Notes under the pieces: generated by a model
What the model saw: the letters and a program-made list of their open reading frames with translations, nothing else
Databases searched by the model: none
What the model was told of the DNA's origin: nothing
Program-made: the position numbers and the translations under genes
Part shown: positions 27,167 to 36,671 of the stretch, piece after piece
How the letters are laid out: each line of letters opens with the position of its first letter
How positions within the stretch are numbered: position 1 is the stretch's first letter
Assembly: GCF_006715165.1 (NCBI RefSeq)
Contig: NZ_VFMS01000001.1
Span: 682,001 to 746,000, forward strand
Length of the DNA: 64,000 nt
Reading direction: 5' to 3'
Source of the DNA: Arthrobacter sp. SLBN-122
Lineage (GTDB): Bacteria; Actinomycetota; Actinomycetes; Actinomycetales; Micrococcaceae

Positions 27167-28207
27167 ATGGACAGCGTGCCCATGCCAGACAGAACCCCCA
27201 CAGCCACTTCCTCCCCCGCCCGGTCCGGAATAGGAACGACGGGGCCCGCGGGCCCCAAGCCTCTGGGTGCGGGCCCCAAGCCTCTGGCCAAGGACACGAC
27301 GGCGGGAATGCTGTTCGGCATCGGCGCGTACGTTCTGTGGGGGCTGCTCCCCCTGTACTTCTTCATCCTGATGCCGGCCGGCGCCGTCGAAATCGTGGCC
27401 AACCGCGTGGTGTGGTCGCTCCTGTTCTGCGCCCTCCTGATCACGGTCACCAGGGCCTGGGGCGCGCTGGTGACCGCGCTGAAGGACCGGAGGGTGTTTG
27501 GCTCCCTGGCGCTGGCCGCTTTCCTGATCGCCATCAACTGGCTGACCTACACCTACGGCGTGACCACCGGACAGGCGGTGGAAACGTCCCTTGGCTACTT
27601 CATCAACCCGCTCGTCTCGGTGCTCCTCGGCGTGCTGGTCCTGAAGGAGAAGCTGCGGCCGCTCCAGTGGACCGCCGTGGGCGTCGGCTTCGTGGCCGTA
27701 GGCGTCCTCACCTACTCCTACGGCAAGCTGCCGTGGATCGCCCTGACCCTGGCCTTCAGCTTCGGCCTGTACGGCTTCGTCAAGAACCGGGTGGGATCGC
27801 GGGTGGACGCCATCACCAGCCTCAGCGTGGAGACCATGGTGCTGGCCCCGCTGGCCGCCGTGGCCATGGTGGTCCTGGCCGCGAACGGCAGCGCCACACT
27901 GACCTCACAGGGCGCCGGGCACTTCTGGCTGCTGCTGGCCTCCGGCGTGATCACCGCCGTCCCGCTGCTCTTCTTCGGCGCTTCCGCGCGGCGGCTGCCC
28001 ATGACCACCATCGGGCTGCTCCAGTATTTTGCGCCCGTGCTGCAGTTCCTGGTGGCCCTGCTGGTGTTCCGGGAAGCCATGACCGTGGAGCGCTGGATCG
28101 GGTTCGGCGTGGTGTGGCTCGCGCTGCTCATGCTGACCCTTGACATGCTCAGGACGGCGCGCAGGAACTCGGTGGCCCGCAGGGCAGCGCTCAGCCGGGC
28201 CGCCTGA
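27167..28207 (+). CDS. rarD: EamA-family transporter RarD
   Basis: Membrane protein with ten predicted segments of the drug/metabolite transporter superfamily, RarD branch. Signatures are GAYVLWGLLPLYFFIL, IAINWLTYTYGVTTGQAVET, LGYFINPLVSVLLGVL and LLQYFAPVLQFLVALLVFRE. The first 45 residues are hydrophilic, with a 7-residue repeat (GPKPLGA/GPKPLAK). The ATG at 27167 is preceded by AGGGGGA. Substrate unknown. Followed by a strong terminator. Confidence 0.9.
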   Translation: MDSVPMPDRTPTATSSPARSGIGTTGPAGPKPLGAGPKPLAKDTTAGMLFGIGAYVLWGLLPLYFFILMPAGAVEIVANRVVWSLLFCALLITVTRAWGALVTALKDRRVFGSLALAAFLIAINWLTYTYGVTTGQAVETSLGYFINPLVSVLLGVLVLKEKLRPLQWTAVGVGFVAVGVLTYSYGKLPWIALTLAFSFGLYGFVKNRVGSRVDAITSLSVETMVLAPLAAVAMVVLAANGSATLTSQGAGHFWLLLASGVITAVPLLFFGASARRLPMTTIGLLQYFAPVLQFLVALLVFREAMTVERWIGFGVVWLALLMLTLDMLRTARRNSVARRAALSRAA

Positions 28208-28243
28208 CGCAACACCGGGCGCAAGCCGCCGCACCGTACCAAC

Positions 28244-28281
28244 ACAGAAGGCGGGCTCCCCATCGGGAGCCCGCCTTCTGT
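28244..28281. terminator. Bidirectional hairpin terminator
   Basis: ACAGAAGGCGGGCTCCC and GGGAGCCCGCCTTCTGT form a perfect 17-bp stem around CATC, between the convergent rarD and gabT genes. Confidence 0.93.
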
Positions 28282-28306
28282 GCGTTGCCGGAGGGAGTCG
28301 TTCCGG

Positions 28307-29677
28307 TTAAGCGTTGGCCTTGATGGCGGCCGCCAGGACATCCAGGCCGTCGTTCAGCAGTTCGTCGGTAATGACCAGCGGCGGCAGCAGGCGGATGACG
28401 TTGCCGTAGGTGCCGCAGGTGAGGATGATGACACCTTCCTTGAGGCAGGCGGCGGCAACAGCCTTGGTCAGTTCCGGGTTGGGCTCCTTGGAGCCGGCCT
28501 GGACAAGTTCGACGGCGAGCATGGCGCCGCGGCCGCGGACGTCACCGATCACGGCGGTGCCGGCAGCGGCGAGTTCGGCCTGCAGGTCGCGGAGCCGGCC
28601 CAGTGCGAGTTCCTCGATGTGGCGGGCGCGGCCGTTCAGGTTGTACTCCTCCATGGATCCGATGGAGGCAAGGGCTGCGGCGCAGGCCACCGGGTTTCCG
28701 CCGTAGGTGCCGCCGAGTCCGCCCGGGTGCACGGCGTCCAGCAGGTCCGCGCGGCCAGTGATGGCGGACAGCGGCATGCCGCCGGCAATGCCCTTGGCCA
28801 TGGTCAAGATGTCCGGGACAACGCCCTCGTGGTTCACGGCGAACCATTCACCCGTGCGGCAGAAACCGGACTGGACCTCGTCCGCGATGAAGACGATGCC
28901 CTTGTCCTTGGCCCAGGCGGCCAGCGCCGGGAGGAAACCCTCGGCCGGGACGATGAAGCCGCCCTCACCCTGGATGGGCTCGATGATGATGGCGGCCACC
29001 TGGTCGCCGCCGATCTGCTTCTCGATCATGGTGATGGCGCGCTTGGCAGCTTCGGCACCCGTGATGGCGGGGTTTTCCTCGCGGTACGGGTAGCTCATGG
29101 GCATCCGGTACACCTCGGGCGCGAACGGTCCGAAGTTGGTCTTGTACGGCATGGCCTTGGCGGTCAGCGCCATGGTCAGGTTGGTGCGGCCGTGGTATGC
29201 GTGGTCGAAGGCCACGACGGCGTCCCGTCCGGTGGCCAGGCGGGCCACCTTGACGGCGTTCTCCACGGCTTCGGCGCCCGAGTTGAAGAGGACGGTGCGC
29301 TTCTCATGGTCGCCCGGGGTGAGGCGGTTCAGCTGCTCGGCGACCGCCACGTAGCCTTCGTAGGGGGTGACCATGAAGCAGGTGTGGGTGAAGTGCTCCA
29401 CGGCTTCCTTGACGGCACCGACGACGGCGGGATCGGACGCTCCCACGCTGGTCACGGCAATGCCGGAGCCGAGGTCGATGAAGGAGTTGCCGTCGACGTC
29501 GTGGATGATCCCGCCGTCGGCGTCTGCAACGTAGACCGGGACGCTGGAGGCGACGCCGGCAGCCACCACGGACTTGCGGCGTTCGGTCAGTGCCACGGAC
29601 TTGGGGCCCGGGAAGTCGGCCTGGACGTTGCGCTTCTGCTCGAGGCGGTAGGTGATGTCTGATGCGGTGGTGGTCAT
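28307..29677 (-). CDS. gabT: 4-Aminobutyrate aminotransferase
   Basis: Pyridoxal-phosphate class III aminotransferase that moves the amino group of GABA to 2-oxoglutarate. The PLP lysine is in LTMAKGIAGG (Lys295), the conserved Asp is in GIVFIADEVQSGFCRTG, and VLFNSGAEAVENAVK is the phosphate-binding loop. Length 456 is normal. It lies 33 bases behind an aldehyde dehydrogenase on the same strand, so a two-gene operon for GABA or putrescine breakdown is likely. The divergent PucR-type regulator upstream probably controls it. Confidence 0.93.
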   Translation of the reverse strand: MTTTASDITYRLEQKRNVQADFPGPKSVALTERRKSVVAAGVASSVPVYVADADGGIIHDVDGNSFIDLGSGIAVTSVGASDPAVVGAVKEAVEHFTHTCFMVTPYEGYVAVAEQLNRLTPGDHEKRTVLFNSGAEAVENAVKVARLATGRDAVVAFDHAYHGRTNLTMALTAKAMPYKTNFGPFAPEVYRMPMSYPYREENPAITGAEAAKRAITMIEKQIGGDQVAAIIIEPIQGEGGFIVPAEGFLPALAAWAKDKGIVFIADEVQSGFCRTGEWFAVNHEGVVPDILTMAKGIAGGMPLSAITGRADLLDAVHPGGLGGTYGGNPVACAAALASIGSMEEYNLNGRARHIEELALGRLRDLQAELAAAGTAVIGDVRGRGAMLAVELVQAGSKEPNPELTKAVAAACLKEGVIILTCGTYGNVIRLLPPLVITDELLNDGLDVLAAAIKANA

Positions 29678-29710
29678 GATGTCGTGCCTTTCTTGAAAAC
29701 CGGGGAAATG

Positions 29711-31141
29711 TCAGGCGTCGAGGGCGGACATCACGTGCTTGATGCGCGTGTAGTCCTCCACGCCGTACATGGAGAGGTCCTTGCCGTAGCCGGACTGCTT
29801 GAAGCCGCCGTGCGGCATTTCGGCGGTGAGCAGGATGTGGGTGTTGATCCAGACGGCGCCGAAGTCCAGGTCGCGGCTCAGCCTCATGGCGGTGCCGTGG
29901 TTGCTGGTCCAGACGCTCGATGCCAGGGCGTAGTCCACGTCGTTGGCCAGGGCCACCGCTTCTTCTTCGGTACTGAACTTCTGCACCGTGATGACCGGGC
30001 CGAAGGTCTCCTTCTGCACCACGTCGTCGGTCTGCTTGGCTCCGGTGATGATGGTGGGTTCGAAGAAGTAGCCCTTCTCCCCCGCCCGGTGGCCGCCGGT
30101 CTCGATCCGGCAGTTGGCCGGCAGGTTCTCCACCACGGAGGTGACGGCGTTGAAGTGGTCCACGTTGTTCAGCGGGCCGAAGTAGTTGTCTTCGTCGTTT
30201 TGGGAGCCGGTGTGCAGGGTCCTGGTGTGCTCCACCATGGCGGCCACGACGTCGTCGTGCACGGAGTCCTCCACCAGCACGCGGGTGATGGCGGTGCAGT
30301 CCTGGCCGGCGTTGAAGAAGGCGAACTCGGCGATGGCCGCGGCGCTCTTCTTGATGTCGGCGTCCTTGAACACGATGGCCGGGGCCTTGCCGCCCAGTTC
30401 CAGGTGCGCGCGCTTGAGGCTCTTGGCGGCCCCGGAGGCAACAGCGATGCCGGCGCGGACCGAACCGGTGATGGACACGAGGCCTGGGACCTTGTGCTCC
30501 ACCATCATGGCGCCGGTTTCGCCGGTGCCGAGCACCACGTTCAGGACGCCGGCCGGGAAGATGTCGCCGGCAAGCCGGGCCAGGACCAGGGTGGATTCGG
30601 GGGTGGTGTCGGACGGCTTCAGGACCACCGTGTTGCCGGCCGCGAGCGCGGGACCAATCTTCCAGATGGCCATCAGGAACGGGTAGTTCCAGGGGGCCAC
30701 CTGGGCCACGACGCCGATGGGTTCGCGGCGGACGTAGGAGGTGTGGCCCTCGAAGTATTCACCCGCGGACTTGCCTTCAAGGATGCGGGCGGCGCCGGCG
30801 AAGAAGCGCAGCTGGTCGGCACCGGCGGCAACTTCCTCGGAGGCGATCAGGGAGCGGACCTGGCCGGTGTTGCGGTGCTGGGCTTCGACGAGTTCGTCGC
30901 TGTTGGCCTCGATGGCGTCGGCGAGCTTGAGCAGCATCAGCTGCCGCTGGCCCGGGGTGACATGCTTCCAGGTCCTGAAGGCGTCCTTGGCAGCCGCCAT
31001 GGCGGCATCGACGTCCGCCTGCACGGAGACGGGGGCGTGCGCCACTACTTCGCCGTTGGTGGGGTTGACCACGTCCAGCAGGGTGGTGCCGGCGGGGGTG
31101 ACGAACTTCCCGTTGATGAAGTTCTGCAAGGTTTGGACCAC
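29711..31141 (-). CDS. Aldehyde dehydrogenase of the GABA/putrescine operon (aminobutyraldehyde type)
   Basis: A 476-residue NAD-dependent aldehyde dehydrogenase. Catalytic Cys282 is in FFNAGQDCTA, and the Glu in HLELGGKAPAIVF. PWNYPFLMAIWKIGPALAAG is the cofactor site. The GxGGTG-independent pattern and the Ile-Thr-Arg (TAITR) after Cys favour the gamma-aminobutyraldehyde (PatD) group; succinate-semialdehyde dehydrogenase is the other option. The GTG at 31141 was chosen over a TTG three codons upstream, since AGAGG sits nine bases before it and only one base before the TTG. Upstream of gabT in one operon. Confidence 0.88.
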   Translation of the reverse strand: MVQTLQNFINGKFVTPAGTTLLDVVNPTNGEVVAHAPVSVQADVDAAMAAAKDAFRTWKHVTPGQRQLMLLKLADAIEANSDELVEAQHRNTGQVRSLIASEEVAAGADQLRFFAGAARILEGKSAGEYFEGHTSYVRREPIGVVAQVAPWNYPFLMAIWKIGPALAAGNTVVLKPSDTTPESTLVLARLAGDIFPAGVLNVVLGTGETGAMMVEHKVPGLVSITGSVRAGIAVASGAAKSLKRAHLELGGKAPAIVFKDADIKKSAAAIAEFAFFNAGQDCTAITRVLVEDSVHDDVVAAMVEHTRTLHTGSQNDEDNYFGPLNNVDHFNAVTSVVENLPANCRIETGGHRAGEKGYFFEPTIITGAKQTDDVVQKETFGPVITVQKFSTEEEAVALANDVDYALASSVWTSNHGTAMRLSRDLDFGAVWINTHILLTAEMPHGGFKQSGYGKDLSMYGVEDYTRIKHVMSALDA

Positions 31142-31309
31142 GGTGTGCAACCTCTTTCGTAAGGGCCATCGGCGGCCGGGCGGAGACCAGGACGGATGGA
31201 TGGAACTGCCTTGAGCCTATGCCAGCGCCCAAGTCGGGTGAATAGCCACCTGCACACCCTTGTCAAAGAGGTTTAGTGCGGTTGCCCAGCTCACGTTTAT
31301 CCTTGCTTC

Positions 31310-32746
31310 ATGGCCATTTCCCTTGCTGCCCTGGTGGGCGTATCGTCCCTGAAGCTGTCAAAAGCGGGCGTGGCGGAGACTACCTGGTACCAGGACATCA
31401 ACTGGGTCGCTGTCACCGAACTGGAGGATCCGCAGCGGTTCCTCAACGGCGGGGAGCTGGTCCTCACCACCGGCCTGCGCCTGCGCTCCGCCCCCGAGCA
31501 GCGCCGCTTTGTCCGCCAGGTGCAGCGGGCCGGCGCGGTGGGCATCGGATTCGGCGTGGGCCTCTCGCATGAAGCGGTGCCGCCAGCCCTGCTCGCGGAG
31601 GCCAACCGCTGGGGCCTGCCCGTGGTGGAAGTGCCGTACGAGACCCCTTTCATCGCCATCACCAAGCTTGTGGCCGACGCGCAGTCCGCGGACCACTACG
31701 CCAAGCTGGAACGGCTGATCGCCGGCCATCAGGTCCTGGCGCGGGCACTGCTGACCGGCGGCGGGGTGGCCGAACTGTTGAAGAACCTGGGCGGCATGCT
31801 CCGCACGGATGTTGCCCTCACGCAGTTCACCGCGCAGCTGTACAACAGCAGCACCGCCAGCCCGTCAGCGGACACCTGGTCCAGCTATCCCGTCCCCACC
31901 GGCCGCCGTGATGCCTGCACGCTGTGGGTGCGCCAGCCGTTCGAGGACACGGGCATCATCGGCTACGCGCAGAACCTGATCAGCGTGGAGTTGAACAACA
32001 TGGTCAAGCAGCGGCAGGCCCAGCGCGCCCTCTGCGGCCAGGTGCTGGAGGACGTGATCCACGGGGCGCTCGAGACCAGCGAGGCCCAACGCCGCCTGGC
32101 CGGTGTGGGCGTAAACAGCACCCGCAAGAATGTGGTGCTGCTGGCCGTGTCGGCTGCCCACGGCAAGGCCCTGGGCAGCACCTCCGTGCCGCTGGAACTG
32201 GAGAAGGCGGTTGCCGCCGTGGTGGGCAAGGACCTGGTGCTGGTGGTCAATGACGACGGCGGGACGGCACCGGCGCTGGCACGGAAGCTCAGCGACCACC
32301 TCGCCGAGGCTGGGATCCACGCCACGATCGGCATCGGCGGGGCGTACACCAAGCCGAACGGCCTGCGCTGGAGCTACTTCGAGGCCCGGGACGCCGCCAG
32401 CCACGGCCTGCCGGTCAACGAACCCGAGCGGCTCAGCCTGACCTCACTGCTGCTGGCCAGCGAGGATGTGCCGCTGGCGGACATGGCCCACGAGTCGCTG
32501 AACCCCCTGCGGTCCTTCGACGCCGCGCACGGCTCGGAGCTGATGGCCACACTGGAGAGCTACCTGAACAACAACGGCTCGGTGGCAGCGGTGGCGGAGG
32601 AACTCACGCTGCACCGCAACACCGTCCGGTACCGGCTGGCCCAGATCACCGAGCTCACGGGGTACGACCCCGCCGTCACCGCCGACCGGGTGCAGCTGTG
32701 GCTCGCCCTGGCGGTGGCCCGGTTGTCGGCGCGCCAGGGCAAGTAA
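31310..32746 (+). CDS. PucR-family regulator of the GABA operon
   Basis: A 478-residue transcription regulator in three parts. An N-terminal PucR sensor domain (about 1-125, GVSSLKLSKAGVAETTWYQD) is followed by a middle GGDEF-like CdaR domain (about 190-340). A C-terminal helix-turn-helix of the HTH_30 type has the characteristic NNNGSVAAVAEELTLHRNTV and RYRLAQITELTGYD. It is transcribed away from the aldehyde dehydrogenase-gabT operon with 168 bases between them; PucR-type regulators in this position usually respond to a breakdown intermediate. The ligand cannot be read from the sequence. Confidence 0.88.
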   Translation: MAISLAALVGVSSLKLSKAGVAETTWYQDINWVAVTELEDPQRFLNGGELVLTTGLRLRSAPEQRRFVRQVQRAGAVGIGFGVGLSHEAVPPALLAEANRWGLPVVEVPYETPFIAITKLVADAQSADHYAKLERLIAGHQVLARALLTGGGVAELLKNLGGMLRTDVALTQFTAQLYNSSTASPSADTWSSYPVPTGRRDACTLWVRQPFEDTGIIGYAQNLISVELNNMVKQRQAQRALCGQVLEDVIHGALETSEAQRRLAGVGVNSTRKNVVLLAVSAAHGKALGSTSVPLELEKAVAAVVGKDLVLVVNDDGGTAPALARKLSDHLAEAGIHATIGIGGAYTKPNGLRWSYFEARDAASHGLPVNEPERLSLTSLLLASEDVPLADMAHESLNPLRSFDAAHGSELMATLESYLNNNGSVAAVAEELTLHRNTVRYRLAQITELTGYDPAVTADRVQLWLALAVARLSARQGK

Positions 32747-32765
32747 CCGGGAAAAGCTGCCGGGG

Positions 32766-34391
32766 TCAGATGACGCCGTGGCCCAACAGGTCCCGCGACT
32801 TCTTCCACGACTTCCGGAACTCGGCCTGGGCCGCCAGCATCCGTTCTTCCTGCTGGTTGAGCAGCTGCGCATAGACGCCTGCCCTGGCCGCCTCGGTGTC
32901 ATCGGCGGCGATGCCGGCCAGCAGGTCGCGGGCCACGGCGGCGTCCTGGAACCGGCCTAGGATCTTTTGTTGCCTACGGGCCGCCTTGGCCACCTTGCCC
33001 GCCCGCTTGCCGTGCACCAGCACAGCCGATTCCGCCACATGGCGCAGCCGCTTGGCGTCCTTGCGGACACGGTGCAGGGCCAGCTCCTGTTCCCTGCCGC
33101 GCCGCGCTCGCTTGACCGCCTTGCGGGAACGCCGAAGCCGTTTGGCCGCTTTGTCCACCGCCTTCGCCGCCGCCCGCCGCCCGGGCCTTACCGCTTCGGC
33201 GCGCACCGGCGGGCTGTCGCGGAAGTCCTCAAGCTTATCCAAAAGCCGGAAGTAGCGCTCAGTCCCCAAGGCTTCCTGCAGGAGCCGGTATGCGGCATCG
33301 TAATCGGTGCTTGTGCGCTCCTCCAGCCGTGTCGTGGCCTCCGCAATGCCTTCCCCGGGCGGCAGGCCGGCCAGCTGTCCGCGGAGCTGCTCCCTCAGGA
33401 CTTCGGCGTCACGCGGCTGCCCCAGCAGCTGGCCCAGCCACTTCAGCTCATTCCGCAGCTTGCGGACCGGCGATGCCCGGTAGAGCCTGCCGTAAGCACC
33501 CAGCACCGAGCGGATCCGGCGTGCTGCCGAGCGCATGGCGTGCACTGCCTCAGGTTCCTCGCCCCGGACGGCGGCATCGCTGGCAAGGATCTGGTCAATC
33601 TGCGCGCCCACGTAGACGGTGACGACGGCGGCTGCCGGCGCACGCTTTCCGGCCAGCAGGGCCGGGCTGCTTTCGGGCGTGGCGGTGTCGCCGCCTTGCC
33701 CACCTCCGGCCTCTTCATCGGCGCCGCTGCGCTTTGCGGCCGCCTTGCCGGCCTTTTTGTCATCGCCGAGTGCCCGGGCCAGTTTGGAGGCGTGGCCGGC
33801 GGGGCGGGCTCCGGCAGCGGCGAGCAGTTCCTCCACGGGCCCAAAAAGGCCGGGATCTCCATGGACCAGTTCCAGTTCCCACTCGCGCCACTGCTGACGG
33901 GCGGCTGGGGCCTTGTCCCTGTCCTGGAGCCGTTCGGCGGTCACCTGGTCGTCGGCGAGGTCGGCGAGGTGCACGCCGTCTTCCCCGTACAGGGGGTAGG
34001 TGGTGCGCCGGGTTTCCAGGCGGACCACCGGCACCGGGACGGCACCCCGAAGGTAGGCGTGAAGGTGGGTGAGCAGGTTGTCCGGGACGACGTCGGGCCG
34101 GCCCAAGGGTGCGTGCAGTTCCGTGCGGTGCTGCGGCCCTTCCCCCTCCGCGGCAGCCTGTGGCGGCAGCTTCAGGTGCCAGCCGGCGTCCTTTCCACCG
34201 GTGCGGCGGCGGAGTGTGATGCGCCGGGCGGCGAGGGCATGCTTTGGGGTATCGAAGTACACCGCCTCCAGGAGGTCGGTATGCTGCTTGCCCGTCCGGG
34301 CCACCCCGGCCGCCTGCTCCAGTGGGGGCACGGCGGCGCCGGCGTCGACGTCGTACTTCTTCTCGATTTCCAGTCCCCGGGAAGCCTCCAC
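32766..34391 (-). CDS. CYTH and CHAD domain protein
   Basis: A 541-residue protein with two linked domains. The N-terminal CYTH domain (about 1-190) has EIEKKYDVD, the ExExK signature in the form EIEKK, and matching strands such as AVYFDTPKHALAARRITLRRR. The C-terminal CHAD domain (about 250-540) is a helical, His- and Arg-rich fold (VHAMRSAARRIRSVLGAYG, LHRVRKDAKRLRHVAESA). CYTH enzymes hydrolyse triphosphates; CHAD domains bind polyphosphate. The pair suggests a polyphosphate or triphosphate role, not proven here. The GTG has AAGGA upstream. Its C-terminal ends 20 bases from the PucR gene stop. Confidence 0.88.
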   Translation of the reverse strand: MEASRGLEIEKKYDVDAGAAVPPLEQAAGVARTGKQHTDLLEAVYFDTPKHALAARRITLRRRTGGKDAGWHLKLPPQAAAEGEGPQHRTELHAPLGRPDVVPDNLLTHLHAYLRGAVPVPVVRLETRRTTYPLYGEDGVHLADLADDQVTAERLQDRDKAPAARQQWREWELELVHGDPGLFGPVEELLAAAGARPAGHASKLARALGDDKKAGKAAAKRSGADEEAGGGQGGDTATPESSPALLAGKRAPAAAVVTVYVGAQIDQILASDAAVRGEEPEAVHAMRSAARRIRSVLGAYGRLYRASPVRKLRNELKWLGQLLGQPRDAEVLREQLRGQLAGLPPGEGIAEATTRLEERTSTDYDAAYRLLQEALGTERYFRLLDKLEDFRDSPPVRAEAVRPGRRAAAKAVDKAAKRLRRSRKAVKRARRGREQELALHRVRKDAKRLRHVAESAVLVHGKRAGKVAKAARRQQKILGRFQDAAVARDLLAGIAADDTEAARAGVYAQLLNQQEERMLAAQAEFRKSWKKSRDLLGHGVI

Positions 34392-34527
34392 AGCCGTCCT
34401 TCCGCACCACCTGGTCCACGCCAGGCCCTCCGACAGTCCGTTGGCAGTCTATTCCAGCGGCTGCAGCCCGGGAGAGGTTGCCCACAAAAGGACAAACATC
34501 AAACGTCTAACCTTTACGCTGGAAGGT

Positions 34528-35841
34528 ATGCCCGCCACTCCCCCCTCCTCCCCATCCTTGGCTACCTATGCGCCCGCGGTCACTCCAACCGCCCCGGCAA
34601 CCGTCACGGCCGCTGCCAAGCCGCGCTCCGCCGTCGTGTTCGGGGTGATCGGCCTGGTGCTGATCGGGCTCAATCTTCGGGCGGGCATTACCGGGGCATC
34701 CGCCCTGCTGCACGACCTCCAGGCGGTGCTTGGTTACGGGGCGCTGGTAGCGGCCATCATTCCGTCCATCCCCACGCTCTGCTTCGCAGTGGCGGGCGCC
34801 GCCACCTCCTGGCTCACCGGCAGGGTGGGAGTGGAGAAGGCGATCCTGCTGTCCCTGGCCCTGCTGGCCGGCGGCCTGCTGCTGCGCGGGATCCCCGCCA
34901 CCGGCATGCTCGTGGCCGGCAGCGTGGTGGGCATGTCCGGCCTGGCAATCTGCAACGTGGCCATGCCGTCCTTCATCCGCGAACACTTTGCCTCGCGCAC
35001 CTCGCTGATGACCGCCGTGTACACGGTGACCATGACCACCGGCGGCACGCTGACCTCCGTCGCGGTGGTGCCGCTGGCCCACGCCCTGGGGTCTCCTTCG
35101 GCCGCGGTGGGCGCCGTGGGCATCGCCGCGGTGGCGGCCTTCCTGGGTTTCCTGCCGGTGGCACTGCATGCCCACCGCAACACGGTCAGGAGCACCGCCG
35201 GCCACGTTTCCCCCTGGCCCCTGCTGCGGACCCGCAAAGGCCAGCTCCTCACCGCGATCTTTACGCTGCAGGCCCTCCTCGCCTATGCCCTGCTGAGCTG
35301 GTTCCCGTACATGCTCACCACCATGGGCCTGAGTGCCTCGGACAGCGGGCTGATGTTCGGGCTCATGCAACTGGTCTCCGTTCCGGCCGGCATGGTGCTG
35401 ATCGCCATCGGCTCCCGCCCCGGGATGCTGCGTCCGGCGTTCTACCTGGTAAGCATCACCATGGCCGTGGGCATCCTGGCGCTCCTGTTCCTGCCCGTGG
35501 GCCTGGCGGCCGTCCCCGCCGTCCTGCTGGGCTTTGGTTTGGGCATCTTCCCGCTGGTGATGGTCATGATCAGCCGCAGCGGCACCAGCACCTCCGAAAC
35601 CACTGCGCTGTCCACGCTGGCCCAGTCCTCGGGGTACCTGCTGGCCACGGCGGGCCCGTTCGGCATGGGACTGCTGCACAGCGCCACGGGCGGCTGGATC
35701 CTGCCGCTGGCCCTGCTGCTGGCGCTGGCCCTGGTCCAGATCGTGGTGTCCCACCTGATTACCGGCCGCGCAATGTCCGGCAAGACCGCAGGCACTGCCC
35801 CGGGCACTGTTCCGGCCGGCACTGCGGATGGAAGGAAGTAG
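34528..35841 (+). CDS. MFS transporter of the CynX/NimT type
   Basis: A 437-residue transporter with about 12 membrane segments. LIGLNLRAGITGASALLHDL at the first segment, AAIIPSIPTLCFAVAGAAT and CNVAMPSFIREHF are typical of the CynX/NimT (cyanate, 2-nitroimidazole) branch of the major facilitators. Substrate unknown; the name should not be read as evidence for cyanate. GGAAGG lies directly upstream of the ATG. It is translated almost together with the GntR-type regulator downstream, four bases apart. Confidence 0.85.
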   Translation: MPATPPSSPSLATYAPAVTPTAPATVTAAAKPRSAVVFGVIGLVLIGLNLRAGITGASALLHDLQAVLGYGALVAAIIPSIPTLCFAVAGAATSWLTGRVGVEKAILLSLALLAGGLLLRGIPATGMLVAGSVVGMSGLAICNVAMPSFIREHFASRTSLMTAVYTVTMTTGGTLTSVAVVPLAHALGSPSAAVGAVGIAAVAAFLGFLPVALHAHRNTVRSTAGHVSPWPLLRTRKGQLLTAIFTLQALLAYALLSWFPYMLTTMGLSASDSGLMFGLMQLVSVPAGMVLIAIGSRPGMLRPAFYLVSITMAVGILALLFLPVGLAAVPAVLLGFGLGIFPLVMVMISRSGTSTSETTALSTLAQSSGYLLATAGPFGMGLLHSATGGWILPLALLLALALVQIVVSHLITGRAMSGKTAGTAPGTVPAGTADGRK

Positions 35842-35844
35842 CCG

Positions 35845-36525
35845 GTGTCCCTGAGCCCGTCAGTCCGCCCGCCACTCGCCGCCGAAATCACGGCCAAGCT
35901 GCGGGACATGGTCCACACCGGCGAGTGGCCCCTGAACCAGCGCATCCCTTCGGAGCCCGAGCTCATGGCCCGGCTTGGCGTCTCCCGCGGAACCCTCCGG
36001 GAAGCAGTCAAGGCCCTGGCCCACGGCGGCATGCTGGAGGTCCGGCGCGGGGACGGCACCTACGTGCGCGCCACCAGCGAGATGTCCGGTGCTGCGCAGC
36101 GGATGTACCGGGACCACAGCGAGCAGCACATCCTGGAGGTGCGGCTGGGCCTGGATACGCAGGCTGCACGGCTGGCGGCACGGAATGCAACGGACCAGGA
36201 CGTCACCGCCCTGCGTGCCCTCCTCACCAGCCGGGACCACGCCTGGAACAATGATGACTTCGAGGCCTGGGCGGACGCCGACTGGCACTTCCACGAGGGC
36301 ATCGCGAGGGCGTCCGGCAACCCGCTGCTGCACGAGCTCTACGCCAGCTTCGGTACAGTGTTCCACCAGGATCTCCTCAAGCAGCAGCGCCGGCCCGGCT
36401 TCAACGGGCTGCCGCGGGACGGCCACGAGACGCTCCTGGATGCGATCGAACGGCGGGACGAAGACGCTGCCGTGGCCACGGTGAACCGGAACCTGAACTC
36501 CTGCGCGGAGTGGCTGGCGGAGTAG
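35845..36525 (+). CDS. GntR-family regulator (FadR/FCD subfamily)
   Basis: A 226-residue repressor. The N-terminal winged helix is the GntR type (LNQRIPSEPELMARLGVSRG, then TLREAVKALAHGGMLEVRRG). The C-terminal FCD domain has DADWHFHEGIARASGNPLL, with the Asp and His that bind metal and ligand. A GTG start follows the MFS stop after three bases, so the two share an mRNA and the regulator probably governs the transporter. Confidence 0.9.
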   Translation: MSLSPSVRPPLAAEITAKLRDMVHTGEWPLNQRIPSEPELMARLGVSRGTLREAVKALAHGGMLEVRRGDGTYVRATSEMSGAAQRMYRDHSEQHILEVRLGLDTQAARLAARNATDQDVTALRALLTSRDHAWNNDDFEAWADADWHFHEGIARASGNPLLHELYASFGTVFHQDLLKQQRRPGFNGLPRDGHETLLDAIERRDEDAAVATVNRNLNSCAEWLAE

Positions 36526-36671
36526 TCCACCGGCCCTCCAGGAGGTGAACTGTTGGGCCCGGGGTTTCTACCCGACCCCAACCATCAGTAGGCTTACCAT
36601 CTGACGAAGGATGTTCTGCCCTGCCCTGCACCCCGCGGCGCAGGGCACCCTCCGGACGATGAGGAGTCCCC

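Noticed and set aside
32967..36254. Open frame of about 1095 codons on the plus strand
   Set aside because: It runs over the CYTH-CHAD gene in antisense and the MFS gene in the wrong frame; codon composition is unlike a protein.
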